Shown here piece after piece: positions 44,701-55,908 of a stretch of DNA of 64,000 nt (position 1 is its first letter; the number at the start of each line of letters is the position of its first letter). The stretch is from Patiria pectinifera (Eukaryota; Echinodermata; Asteroidea; Valvatida; Asterinidae): assembly GCA_029964075.1 (NCBI GenBank), contig CM057129.1:24667430-24731429 (forward strand). The letters are read 5' to 3'. The translations under genes and the position numbers were made by a program. The notes below the pieces were generated by a model. It was given only the letters and a program-made list of their open reading frames with translations, was not told the origin of the DNA and ran no database searches.

Positions 44701-46387
44701 CAAATATTTGTAATCCTTACTTTTTTTTTATACAATTACTACTTTTTAATTTAAATTTTACACGTACACATTTTAATTTCTAATTAAATGAGCAATTAAT
44801 GACATGTTAATAAGCAAAGTTTCAACATGAGAAAAGACAATTTAAGGAGTACATTTTTTTCATTGAATTGTATATTCCTTCAACACGTCATGTAACTAGG
44901 TACAAGCCATCTGGTGGATATGTTTATTGCCTGCCTGGTTTTTCCATATAATTTGCATAATTTTGCCATGGTACATGTACTACATCTAGTGGTATTATGT
45001 TACGACTGGGACAATCAATAAAAATGCACATCTGTACTGTCTAGTGTTTATTCTGAACACAAAAAGGCGAAGATGTCTGCGCAAACCATACGTTGCCATT
45101 ATAATATGATTAATTCACTCCTGAAAGGCTTCTATTTTTTTACTATCCGTACAAAAAAACCCCACCATTTTTGTAAATGTCTTGCTACAAAAACCTTTTT
45201 TGGGGGTAGATTGTCTTCTGAGTAACATTCTCTAATGAACAAAACAGTTGTTCCATATGAACTTCTTTAATATATTTTTTTGTTCTTTTTATTAAAATCT
45301 TTTTGATGGATATTTTAATTTTATATGACAATGATTGAAATAACAATAATGAATTTGGAAATTATTCCGATACTTAGAGAAAATAACAGAAAAAGAAGTT
45401 AACTATAAAGAAACGTTTCTTATTTTAACTTCACACATACCTGATTCGATTAAATCCGACTTATCAATGGTCGTCTGTTCCATGAGCATCTCATCTGAGC
45501 CAATCAGATAACTGGACATATCCGCACAGTCCATTATCACCTCTTCCAATTCGTCGATTCGCGATGGGCTGTCGCCCGATTGGCTGTCGCTCTGATACTG
45601 TGGGGAGTTGATGCCGTCAGAGATACCACTGTCGCTTTGTTCTGGGGAGGCGACAGGATTGTCGTAGGAGGTCTGTGAGATGGACGTCAGGTCAAAATCC
45701 TCGTTGAGAAGATTCGAGAAGATGTCATCGGTCACGGCTGGGAAATTTTTGTCGTAGAGCTGCAAGGATACAAATTGAAAGTGAAATGAATTTTAGAGAA
45801 GTACTGGAAAAAATAGTTTTTTGGGGTTTTTTTTCATAAAAATAATGTCATTTCAACAGCAACTTGACTCTTAAGTGAAACAATTCATTGTCAACTTGGG
45901 TGCTTTTAAACTCAACATTTTCTGGGTTTTTTTCACTCGGAGTAAATCTAAACAGGGAAAGGACAGCACACAATTGGAAAAAATGTCGCTCAAAACAATG
46001 GATATACAATTCCTAAAAAAATATAACTTACCCGTTATTTTGGGTATAAAGTTTTGAAACAAATTTCCTTTTTATTTAGATCACTTGATCAGTTGACACC
46101 ACAGTACGAATGGCAAGTTAAGTATAAAGCAGAATAACGACAACATTACAGCTTTGAAATAACTTAATATTAACCAATCATTAATAATTCAGTAATAAGT
46201 TAATAAATCAATAAATTTCCATCTGACCAAATAGAATTAGGTATCAATCGATTCTTACCAAAGGTTCGTCTGTATTGTGGAATGTGACTCCTGATGAGAG
46301 GATGCCGTCTCTCTCATTGAAGAGAAGATCAAGATCTTCCGATGCCGATAGGGTTCTTCCTGTAAGATTCTCAATCTCCACCGACAT
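38791..46387 (-). CDS. creb3l: CREB3/CREB3L-type membrane-bound bZIP transcription factor, 472 aa
   Basis: Eight coding exons join in frame with GT-AG borders: 46387-46259, 45759-45441, 44486-44359, 42827-42738, 41677-41502, 40719-40635, 39827-39728, 39182-38791. The N-terminus is an acidic activation region with SDSGIS near residues 85-90. Exon 4 has the [10 protein letters not shown] family segment. Exon 5 holds the basic region [18 protein letters not shown] (232-249) and YVDGLE leading into the zipper. A transmembrane helix ([14 protein letters not shown], 310-323) is followed by RTLK (346-349), which fits the RXLX site-1 protease consensus, and an approximately 125-residue luminal tail. 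Such proteins sit in the ER, are cut in the Golgi, and the N-part activates secretory and stress genes. Layout is closest to CREB3L3/L4. The start Met is chosen by family; an in-frame ATG at 46489 is an alternative. Confidence 0.88.
40032..40534. mobile_element. Non-autonomous transposon (AAAGGGAATATACAAC family), copy A
   Basis: Inverted ends: left AAAGGGAATATACAACATTT and right AAATGTTGTATATTCCCTT. It is the same family as 43161-43686, 43683-44215 and the interrupted copy at 8908/14514. It lies in intron 6 of the bZIP gene. No coding frame. Confidence 0.75.
40760..41490. repeat. Degenerate 32-bp minisatellite in bZIP intron 5
   Basis: About 20 copies of a roughly 32-base unit with ACCATGGTTCTTGGTTCCAG and then GTTTAGCCATGA. 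Copies near 41090-41180 are almost exact, the outer ones diverged. It fills most of the intron between the bZIP exon and the next exon. Confidence 0.85.
42262..42592 (+). mobile_element. 5'-truncated SINE-like repeat in bZIP intron 4
   Basis: The body opens CTTAAGCAAGACACTTAACC and ends near GCGCTATATAAGACTCCGG followed by a short ATT repeat. This arrangement is typical of tRNA-derived SINE bodies in marine invertebrates. The tRNA-like head is not visible at the 5' side, so this copy is truncated there. Confidence 0.6.
43161..43686. mobile_element. Non-autonomous transposon (AAAGGGAATATACAAC family), copy B
   Basis: Same orientation as copy A. It begins TTTAAAGGTAATATACAAC and ends ACATTACCTTTAAA. 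Its right end overlaps the left end of copy C, sharing TTTAAA, so the two abut in inverted orientation. Intron of the bZIP gene. Confidence 0.75.
43683..44215. mobile_element. Non-autonomous transposon (AAAGGGAATATACAAC family), copy C
   Basis: Most complete copy, about 533 bases, from TTTAAAGGGAATATACAAC to GTACATTCCCTTTAAA. It is in the opposite orientation to copy B. It serves as the reference for the interrupted copy at 8908-9061 plus 14158-14514. Confidence 0.8.
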
Positions 46388-47141
46388 CTTGCGTTGCAGT
46401 GTGTGACAGTCGTAAGGCGTGTTGCTCAAGTTCAACTTCAAGAAAACTAGATGTAGAATGACTGATGCTGTTTTGAGAGAAAGAAGCATTCAAATAATTA
46501 TGTGAATACAACTTGTCACATTTCTGAGGAGGCTTCAACTTCACAAAGATAAATTTAAGTAACACAGAAAACACGATTTTAAAAAGGCCTTTTTCTGCTT
46601 GTATTTTTTTCTCTTCGGTTATTTACATTCATGGATTTCTTAACAAGATGATGCAATGCGTGGAGGGCGGATTAGAACATGTTTTGTTAAAATGAAAACT
46701 GTGGAAAAAGTAGCCTAATTCGTCAAGAAATTCACCATGTTTGCATGTCCAAATTTGAAATGCATTTACAGCAGTATCTTACCCTGCTTGTGATTATGCC
46801 AGGATTACTTCTGAAATGTGACACACACCTTGAGAAATGAGCGAAAATCTTCACCGATAACTTGACTTGCCAACACAACACAAGACCGATAATCTTTGTA
46901 CTTCGCCTCCGCTTGTTGCTATTTTGGGATCATGAATCATGTTTACGTCCAACACGGCAGGGATGACGTGGCCGAGCAATATAGCGCCACCAAGGGGTCT
47001 ATTCGCGCTTAATTGATTGGAATGGCACATTCTCACCAAGTGAGGGCGACATCATTGATGAGTGATCGTTCGTCGCCCTCGTGTCGAGGAGATACGCCGT
47101 TTCATATTATTGTGAAAGCATAGCAAGCAAATACCTCAAAT
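46388..47141. promoter_or_regulatory. Shared divergent promoter region of creb3l and nsa2, with a UPRE-like site
   Basis: The two genes are transcribed away from each other, with coding starts 755 bases apart. A perfect TGACGTGG lies at 46964-46971, inside GGATGACGTGGCC. TGACGTG(G/A) is the unfolded-protein-response element bound by XBP1, ATF6 and CREB3-family factors. The block 46900-47060 is richer in G+C and CpG than its surroundings, consistent with a promoter. A non-coding first exon of the bZIP gene probably lies in 46500-46990. Transcription starts were not determined. Confidence 0.55.
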
Positions 47142-50100
47142 ATGGTAGGTTATTTTAAAGATAAAATTGATCATTATTACGAATATGATATGTTCATTAG
47201 GTGTTTTACAGTTCTGTGCATGAAGTTATTCATATTTGAAGATATTGCACGATTTTGACTGTTCCAGTTTTTTCGCCCCCAAAATCAAACAGTATACATG
47301 TACATGTAACAATACATTGACAACTCGCCCCCAGTAATGGAACGCTGGATAAGCATCAAGATTTCAAGTTTTCAAAGGAAAAAATGCTGCACCCTGACAC
47401 CACTTTTTTTGTCATATACGCTATGATCTCAATAAGGATTTTTATTGTAAAAATGACATGAATCTGGAACTGAAAAACATTTCCAATTTTGTAAGAAAAT
47501 ACTTTGTCTTTGAAAATGCACATACTGTGAAGAAGGCAAACTCCGTCATGGACCTAGTGAAGAGGAATCTCTATGCTATGGTGGCCCTGAAGGGACATCG
47601 CATATCGCAAACATGTGCGCATACGTATGCGATGTCGCGAAATTTATCGCGTATATATGCGCACACTTGCGCAACTTTGAAATTTGCGCGCGCAAGTTTC
47701 AAACTTGCGCTCGACAGTACTAGTAGTAACGATTGCACGAGGAACAGCGTGCGCACGAAGGTTTATTAGTCAGACCCTATTTATATCTAACAGTACGTCT
47801 AGATTCCAGACTAGCTGCTACAACTCCCCAGTTCATTAGGAATTTTACTGAAAGGTATGCGACAAGGTATGCCATAAAATTCACGACATTGCAAACAAAT
47901 TCGCATACGTGTGCGCACATATTCGTGAATTGTTTCACGACATCGCATACGTGTGCGCACATATTCGCGATTAATTTCACAACATCGCATAGGTGTGCGC
48001 ATATATTCGCGATAAATTTCGTGACATCGCATACGTGTGCGCACATATTCGCGATAAATTTTGTGACATCGCATACGTGTGCGCACACATTCGCGATAAA
48101 TTTCGCGACATCGCATACGTATGCGCACACGTTTGCGATATGCGATGTCCCTTCAGGGCCACCATACTATGCAGCACCCAAAGAAACCAAAATTCTGGCA
48201 TATCAATCCATTGTAAGACCAACACTAGAGTACGAAGCTTCCATATGGGACCCTTACACACAGAAAAATGTTAGCAAACTTGAAAAAAGTGCAGCGCTCT
48301 GCAGCCAGATTTGTTTGCAGTGACTATAGCAGGCATAGCAGTGTGACATCGATGCTTGATGGAATGGAATGGCAAACTCCAAAACAGGGGGAAAGCAGCC
48401 AGACTCACCAACTTCTTCGAAATCTGAAATGGTGAGCTGGGTGTTACTGCGGCAGACAGGCGATTGACACCAACTAGGAGCACTCGCTTACATTCGGCAA
48501 GATACAAGCATCTAACTCCAGAACTGAGATTTACAAGAACTCGTTTTTCCCAAAAACAATCGTCGACTGGAATGCCCTGCCCTCACTCCCGCTGTCATCG
48601 AAGCACCTTCTACATCATCCTTCAAAGAAAGACTGAAAAGGCACATGAGCCAGCATGTCTAAAAACTTACCCCTACCCCCATTGGCCTATTACTCCAGAG
48701 GAGGCATTGCCAAATAATTATCCAGATCCAGTCAAAGTAGGCCTACCACGCCTACTGATACTAACTCATCATTAGGCAAGATCTTTTTGGACACAGAGTT
48801 CACTATAATGCCAGCACAGCAGTGATGGAAGTGGAAGACGAAGACAGGGCCACAAGAGGGCGATATTTACTCCTGACAAATAAATCCTCTAAAGCCAAGG
48901 ACAGCAATAAGCTGATAATAATGTAGCAGCATCAAGTGAATGGGAAGGAGGGGGAAAGTCTTAAAGTTCAAAGTCTCTGCAGCTATGTGGCTATGGAGTG
49001 GTCGTGAATGGAAGAGGGGGCCACAAATAGCCATGACGAGTGAATTGGGGTGTTCAAAAAATGTTGCAAGTCCAATGCCTATACCCTTGGACCACTATGT
49101 GGCTACGCAGATACAGAGTGAGAGTGGTGGAAGGTTAATTGAGGGCAATTGACCATGACAACGATTTTGTAGCCAGCTGGTTACACAAGGTGCGCAGTAT
49201 TCTGCTATTGTGCCTATGACTATACCTGGACCTGCACAATTTTGATGGTTTTTAAATATTTATATATATTTTTCCCCTTCTTAATTATTCCTCCACATTC
49301 AGATGATTCAGCACAAACCAGGCAATGCTAGGGCCTACCTGATTCATTTCTTTATGGCAGCAGGGCTACAATTCTCAGTTTTTCTTGACCCGATTCTTCA
49401 TTTTAGTTTTTTTTTTCACTTGCTTGCTTCCTACACAGCCTCAGAATGAGTATATGGAACTCCACCGGAAGCGATACGGCTACCGGTTGGACTACCATGA
49501 GCGAAAGTAAGTAATAGTATCTAACATTAATTTTCACTCCCCTTGCCTTGGGGCCTGTCTCAATTCATATCCATGGCCCGGGTCTACATTCATATCTGGG
49601 ACGAGTTCTGGACAAGTTCCAGACATTGCATCGGGTATAAGATGCAGGATTCTGAACAACTTCCCCGCAATCTTCCCACAATGAAGTTATCGGTATTGGT
49701 GAGTCAAGCAGTTGCTTATGAAAATTTCCCCAAAACATGTCCGGGACAAATGCAGAGCTTCTTCCGGACGGAGTGAATAATTCTACCCTCAATTTGTCCG
49801 GAACTCGTCCCGGATGTGAATTGAGACAGGCCCTTAAGTAGCTAAATCCAACAGCAAGTTTTGCAGTGAATTGATGGATTCAGGGGCGTATGGCCCAACC
49901 ACTATCATAGAATTGAGCTCGGCATTACAGATTTGCAAACAAAAACGATGGATTTGGTGGATTCATAAAAAAATGCAGCAAAAGCTCAATGGAGTTCAAG
50001 TTTGATGTGGCATTAACTGCTGTGTACATGATTTAATGATAAATACGATGTTATGGAAAATCCCTCACTGTAAAGAGTTTGAAACTCGAGACGTACACCT

Positions 50101-53100
50101 ACAAACCAATTGAGTTTACAGTGAACATCGGAAACAGGCATACAAGCATTAAAACATTTAAGCATTTATTGGTTATTTTCTGTTAAGATAATTCTTGGAT
50201 TTTGTTTTTTTATTTTCAGACGGAAGAAGGAGGCTCGAGAACCTCACGAGAGAGCCAAGAAAGCCAAGATGCTGACTGGTATCAAGTAAGTACTTTCCCA
50301 GGACTTATTAACACTGGCATTTACATGTATGCTTTAAGTTATCAATATTTAAAGAGGTGGTGGAATGCTCGAAGACATTTCCGTCATTTTTCGGGTATAT
50401 GTAGCCTAAGGTGTGATGAAATAAAAACGACTATTGTGTCTGTCATGAAATGAGTACAAAAGGTACTTTTGAGAGCTGTTTTTCAGGTCCTGTTTTGACC
50501 CGAACGTGCAATTTGTGAAAAAGTCGTCGTTGGGCGCAGCAAACAAAACAAAGTAAATCGTGACGTAATAAACAGGACTCCCGTTGCAGCGTAGTATATA
50601 CAAGTCCTGTTTATTACGTCACGATTTTTCTCATTTTACGAAGAACCCGACGACTATTGATTTCAATTATGCGCTCGCCGACCAACAAATACTCGATGAA
50701 TTTCAGTTTTATAAACATATAAACGCACATTACAAAAGAATGGGAGTCTGTCATTAGGATGTATATGGGTCTACTCTACAATAAAAAAATATAAAAAACA
50801 AAACGACTTTCAGCATTCCACAACCTCTTTAATTCAGAACTTGGTAGAACTGGGTTTTTTATACTTGGTAGAACTGTTTTCTTTCTAGATGTAAAGATTT
50901 CCACTAATTGTTTACGGGTTTGTCATTGAATTGCTATATTTTCCCCTCCTTTTCAGGGCCAAGTTATACAACAAGAAGAGACATTCAGAAAAGATACAGA
51001 TGAAGAAGACGTAAGTTGATTATAGAGGGCATTTTTATTATTTTAATAGAGTTTACATGCTTGCCTTGCCATTTTTTGTTTTTAGTAGATAAGGATTGCA
51101 TTCTGTTTCAAATAGGCTTTAGAATTTTTTAGGTTGTGCATTTTACAGTATTTCCCCATGTTTGAAAAGATTTAACAAAGATACCAGTTGGAATCCCAAT
51201 TTTTAAAGAAAAAAAAAGTATTTCTCAAAGTATTTCTTGACAAGAACGATGATTCTGTTGGCTCTGGCAGTATCAAAATGCACGAAGAGAAACTCAACAA
51301 GAAGCGTAAGACAGACGAGGTGCCAGAGGGCGCTGTTCCCGCGTACCTGCTGGATCGCGAGGGCCAATCACGGGCCAAGGTCCTGTCCAACATGGTCAAA
51401 CAGAAGAGGAAAGAGAAGGCCGGCAAGTGGGACGTTCCCATCCCCAAGGTACGAGGCGTGTCGGAGCAGGAAGTCTTCAAAGTGCTCAAGACAGGCAAGA
51501 GGAAAGGTGAGGATATGTCTTGAGGATTCTTAAGAGCTTTGACCTTTTTTTTCTGGAAATATTAGTCCAATATTTCCATCGATCCATTTGAAGCTGGTGT
51601 GTAAAATCACCATGTGTTGTACTTCAAAATCTTGAGTAACAGAATATTTTAATAGGAACACACAAACTTGTTTAACACTAACCCTCCAGGGTATTCTGGC
51701 TAGAAATTCTGCTGATAATAATAATAATAGTGGGTATTTATAAAGTGCACGTATCCACCAGGACTGGTGCTCAAGGCGCTACATCATTATTACCCCTGCT
51801 CATTGGGCACATGAAACATCCCAAATACCATCTCAGCTCCCTGGGGAGTATACACCTCGATGCTGCCTGTTAGGCGCAAGGAAGCCAAGTCAATCACAAT
51901 AACCATCTCTGTCCTCACAGGTACCCATTTACTCCTGGGTGGAGAGAAGCAATGAGTGACAAAGTGCCTTGCCCAAGGGCACACGCACCATGACCCTGGC
52001 TGGACTCGAACCCACAACCTTGCAGCTTTACCTGCAGACCACGAATCCAGTGCCCTTAACCACGAGGCCACAGCACTCCACAGTGCAGCAACATGCAACA
52101 TTTGTCAAAATGACAAGCCTGCTCGGTAAAGCAAGATCCATCAGGTCAAAAATGTCAAGGCCAAACTGCCTCAGAGTCTGTGGTCCCCGAATGCAGCAGG
52201 ATACAACTGTGGCATTGTTCAATGGGACTAGCTCTCATTGTTTCGGAATTGGCCCTTTATGCACTGGTGTTGATGGCTCAATGCAGCAAGGTCCCTCAGA
52301 CGTTTACACCTGATGCTCTGTGTTGCATCTGGCAGGGTTAGGGTTAAGAAATGAATGGAAATTAAAATAAGAACTAATTTATTTCAATCCATTTTATTTT
52401 TTTATTTTTATTGTGTTTTCAAGGTAAAGCGTGGAAGCGAATGGTCACCAAAGTTTGTTACGTTGGCGAGGGATTCACCAGAAAGCCGCCCAAATATGAA
52501 CGCTTCATCCGACCAATGGTAAATCTCTTTTTTTTTTAATATTAGAAAATAATTCTCGACAAATCAACATTTCTGTTAGAGTTGTTGTGATAGGCAGGGT
52601 TAAATGAGACTTTACCTTAATTTTGTTTGATTCAGCAAGATACATGTTGAATGACGTATAAGATCATTTTTTTTTTCATTTTTTTTTTTTTTTTTTTTTT
52701 TCATTTTGTTTATTTCCAGTAATCACACCACTCAAAATCCAAAGTAGATCGTTCAAAACCTAACATGTTGAAGTTTCAGCTCAGGTATATTACACTTTAC
52801 GATAAAACTGAAAAAAAACATGCACAATCTTTTGATCACAAAACATGATTTCGTCAATAGCACTCTTTATTCCAAAAATCAGTCAATTGACTGATCGTTG
52901 GAAATCACATACATTTCTTGATTTCTTCAAAATGACATCAAGACAGACAATAATTTCACGGGGTATTTAGTACCAGTACGATCTTTGATCCAATAAACTT
53001 TTTGCTAATAATTCAGTAAGTTATTTGAGGGATCCAGTATGCCTTTAACACACAACATAATTTTGTTTTCTCTAAAGGGTCTACGTTTCAAGAAGGCTCA

Positions 53101-55908
53101 CGTTACGCATCCGGAACTCAAAGCAACATTCTACCTTCCCATAATTGGAGTTAAGAAAAACCCAAACTCGCCTCTGTACACACAGCTAGGGGTCATCACC
53201 AAGGGAACCATCGTCGAGGTGAGAGGTCATATCAGAAAGTACCGTAATTTTCGGAATATAAGCCGCGGCTTATACGTTGAATTTGCCCATGAAAATGTTT
53301 ACTGCGGCTTATACACAGGGCGGCTTATACGCCGAGCCGTGAAGAATAAAAATGATATTCAAATGTATATTTAATGTACTGGTATAAGGAAAGATCTGTT
53401 GCTGAAATGAATCATCAATAAAGAAAGTCATAAACAAACCGAAAGCACGTCCAACGAAAAGGTAAAAAGTACGGCAAGCGAAAGCTGTCTCTTTGACATC
53501 GACATCGACAACCGGCAGTACATGATCCTAGTGCAGTGTTGCATGCATGCTGCATGCCTTTCCCATGGACCACATCATTTGTTGTAATAAAGGGGTGTAC
53601 TTTCTTGGGAACAATAATTACCAATATTTCTGCTGTTTAAAAACAGAAACTAATACTTTTTATGGAGTTCCAAATATTTCTCTATTCAATAATCAGTTGT
53701 TCAATGTCACAATATAATTTTTTTTTCTTGAAATGTATTCAAGAAACGATGTAAAACTCAAAGCAGGGGCTAAAAATCACCCCTTACGAAATGAATGGAT
53801 TCGTCCATAAAATTTTCAGCATCGTGTTGACTATTTTCGAAGAGAGTTACGATCGCAACTTGAATTTTGACGTTAGTAATCACAACAATTTGATAAGTTT
53901 TGTTGTAAAAACGGACCTGTTTATTCTTAGGACAAAACAAATCAGCGTCTGTTGCCACAAAGCAGCATTTGTAGCCTCCAGTCAGACGACACACGGTGGG
54001 TTACATATCTCAAGTGCTGGGGGAAAATGTTATCATTTGCCGGCGCTAGCTGCTGGGCCATGCTGAGACCGGACGGGGCAGCCGGTAGTAATTCCCGGTG
54101 TTTATTTCTCATCATCATTTCCATATTTGTTTGCATTATTGTAAGAGTATCAACTGTGAATGATTTGATATAACTTTTGTGGCCCTTTTATAGCTTTTGT
54201 AGTGTAAATGGAACTGGTTCAGGGCATTTTGACTAGAATTTGGAGGCCCTACAAAATTGAAACCACTGCGGTCGGTGCGGCTTATACGCCGACTTCAAAT
54301 CTTAATTTGCAGATTTTTGCGTACTGCGGCTTATACGCCGCGCGGCTTATATTCCGAAAATTACGGTAATGGGACGTTGTCAGGAAATGTTCAATGTTTG
54401 GGAAAGTCCATTATTTCCACTAGAATCGTAAAGTTTTCCATTTTTTTAATTCCATACTTTTTTAAGAAGTGCTTTCTTAAAAATACAGTCCACCATGTGC
54501 AATTTGTGCATTTTGTCCGTTTGAAGCAACAAACGTGCTCAAAATCTAAAGAAGGGTGTTGAACAACTAGCCTGATGAACTTCAACTCAGTGAATGCTGC
54601 ATATTCCAAGAACACAATATTCTAGGATCTTGATTTCAAATCAAAAGTTGCTGAATCATGTTTTGAATTGGGCCTGAATTCAGCACCTGAGACACGTTCT
54701 CACTGAGCCGATTGCAGCTACGCGATCCGACGAATTATAGCAACCGCACGTGCGTGTGCGTCGTCCCAATGCTTGCTTCGCCGAATAACAAAATGAACTG
54801 CTAATTTGAATTTCCTACGGTGCTTCTTAAAGAAGCACCATTGGAAAGGCCATCTTTTGTTGATTTCTTCAAAATGACAGCTTGTCAGAAAGAATAATTT
54901 CACAGGGAGTTTAGTCCCCTTACTATCTTTCAACCAAGTATGATTTTCAACAATAATTACGTCAGTTACTTTTTGGATAGCTGCAAATGATGGACTGTAG
55001 CTTTAAAGGGCACTTATTTATTGAAGTAATTATCCACATAGAGATGATGTTGCCCTTTCTGATTTGGGGTTTTTAAACATGGATAGATCCTTTGTTTCTG
55101 ACGTCATATCCGAGGACAGATCTTGTTGCTCTTTGATACGCATGAGTAGAGTTTGCATTTCGCTGAATCTTGCCATTACTCAATTTTTTTTTTGGCAGGT
55201 CAATGTGAGTGAACTAGGTCTCGTCACACAAGGAGGCAAGGTGGTTTGGGGTGAGTCTAGTTACAAGTTCTCTCATGTAATGCTTTAGTGTTGAAGTGCT
55301 TTTGAGGACATACTTGGGGTGTTGCATACCCTTTAATTCCCTACTTAAGTTTCTGATTTTAATTCTTGGTCTCTTTAAATAAATGTCAGGTCTACTTTTT
55401 TCCTGTTCTGTTTGTAAATTCTGGATGCACTCCTTCGTGCCTTTTCCACCTAAACTACCTATCCAACAAATCAGAACAGTTTGAAGTCCATTTTAATGAT
55501 ACCTGACTGGCAAAATAAAACATCTGAGGTTACAGGAAAAATGTCGCACTTTGGACCCAAAATGTATAGAATGACCCATCTATATTGTTCCATAACTACA
55601 AAAAACTTCCAAGACTAGTTCAATATCGGGTTTCCCCTTCTCCGACGTATTTCAAAAAACTGTAAACCCAGTGTTTATTAATCTATACAGTGGTGGTGTC
55701 AAGACCAACTTATTTCACACTAAGACACAGTTGTAAATTTTCCTATTTGACTGGTATTTCTAGCTAGTATGTGCTGGACAGGCCCCCTTTAATTAAACAG
55801 TTTGTCTAATATATATTTTCTTGTTTCATCTGACATACAGGTAAATACGCACAAGTGACAAACAACCCGGAGAATGACGGCTGCATCAATGCCGTCTTAC
55901 TAGTATAA
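47142..55908 (+). CDS. nsa2: NSA2 ribosome biogenesis factor, 260 aa
   Basis: Nine coding exons join in frame with GT-AG borders: 47142-47144, 49439-49506, 50220-50285, 50957-51010, 51271-51506, 52424-52518, 53078-53218, 55199-55250, 55841-55908. The 783 bases encode 260 residues, the usual NSA2 length. The first coding exon holds only ATG before GTAGGT; exon 2 opens [17 protein letters not shown]. Other landmarks are [73 protein letters not shown] and the C-terminal [15 protein letters not shown]. The N-half is highly basic and the C-half is the eS8-like beta fold. NSA2 acts in the nucleolus in 27S pre-rRNA processing and 60S assembly. Introns carry a LINE relic, SINEs and several inverted-repeat elements. 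A possible poly(A) signal AATAAA is at 57410-57415. Confidence 0.95.
47527..48660 (+). mobile_element. LINE reverse transcriptase 3' relic, split by an insertion
   Basis: Two pieces, 47527-47576 and 48167-48660, together read as the end of a non-LTR (CR1/Jockey-like) reverse transcriptase: DLVKRNLYA then [20 protein letters not shown], with [16 protein letters not shown], then in shifted frames [21 protein letters not shown] and WNALPSLP. Taking out the 590-base insert plus one CTATGC restores the frame across the junction. Several frameshifts make it a dead copy. It sits in nsa2 intron 1. Confidence 0.75.
47577..48166. mobile_element. 590-bp inverted-repeat element with 42-bp internal array
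   Basis: Perfect terminal inverted repeats, TATGGTGGCCCTGAAGGGAC at the left and its reverse complement at the right. They are flanked by a 6-base duplication CTATGC (47571-47576 and 48167-48172). The mirrored similarity of the arms runs about 100 bases. The right arm then holds about six 42-bp units (GCATACGTGTGCGCACATAT, then TCGCGATAAATTTC, then GTGACATC), 47875-48130. The left arm has about one unit. The middle (47690-47860) is unique. Because 42 is a multiple of three, long open frames arise on both strands without coding meaning. Confidence 0.85.
49551..49833. mobile_element. MITE with GGGCCTGTCTCAATTCA ends, 283 bp
   Basis: Terminal inverted repeats GGGCCTGTCTCAATTCA and TGAATTGAGACAGGCCC are perfect over 17 bases and extend with one mismatch to 22. 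Flanks are TTG on the left and TTA on the right. GGGCC-type ends and a near 3-base duplication resemble PIF/Harbinger MITEs. It lies in nsa2 intron 2, 44 bases after the exon. Confidence 0.75.
50555..50627. repeat. Perfect 25-base inverted repeat, 23-base loop
   Basis: The left arm begins AAATCGTGACGTAATAAACA at 50555 and is mirrored exactly at 50603-50627. Weaker mirrored similarity continues outward (GTCGTCG against CGACGAC at about 50523 and 50650), so it may be the core of a fold-back element. nsa2 intron 3. Confidence 0.85.
51715..52080 (-). mobile_element. tRNA-derived SINE in nsa2 intron 5
   Basis: Read on the minus strand, the 5' head starts near 52080 with GTGCTGTGGCCTCGTGGTTA and has a B-box-like GGTTCGAGTCC. 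The body then passes through GCCCTTGGGCAAGGCACTTT and TAAATGGGTACCTG to a (TAA)n-type tail at 51717-51730. The A box is degenerate. The left flank of ATA repeats is the 3' tail. Confidence 0.75.
52895..53045. repeat. Decayed dispersed repeat, partner at 54866-55015
   Basis: Shares GATTTCTTCAAAATGACA, AATAATTTCACRGGG and TTTAGTMCC blocks in order with 54866-55015, in the same orientation. Function unknown. Both are in nsa2 introns. Confidence 0.5.
53240..54368. mobile_element. 1.1-kb inverted-repeat transposon in nsa2 intron 7
   Basis: The left end TACCGTAATTTTCGGAATAT continues AAGCCGCGGCTTATA; the right end is its mirror, finishing GAAAATTACGGTA. Extra GCGGCTTATA motifs recur just inside both ends (53300-53340 and 54275-54350). 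Ends starting TA and finishing TA leave a TA target duplication possible. No transposase frame was found in the interior, so it is non-autonomous. Confidence 0.85.

Noticed and set aside
46387-46489. Longer bZIP N-terminus from the ATG at 46489
   Set aside because: The added residues (MLLSLKTASVILHLVF) look like translated intron or UTR and acceptor-like sites lie within; the Met at 46387 gives a typical acidic start. Not excluded.
47733-48323. Open frames with repeating [14 protein letters not shown] words
   Set aside because: They cross the 42-bp array of the inverted-repeat element and a LINE relic; not a gene.
51188-51523. Longer first part of the nsa2 fifth exon, reading upstream of 51271
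   Set aside because: The join of 51010 to 51271 gives the expected KKTIKMHEEK; the extra codons are intron read-through.
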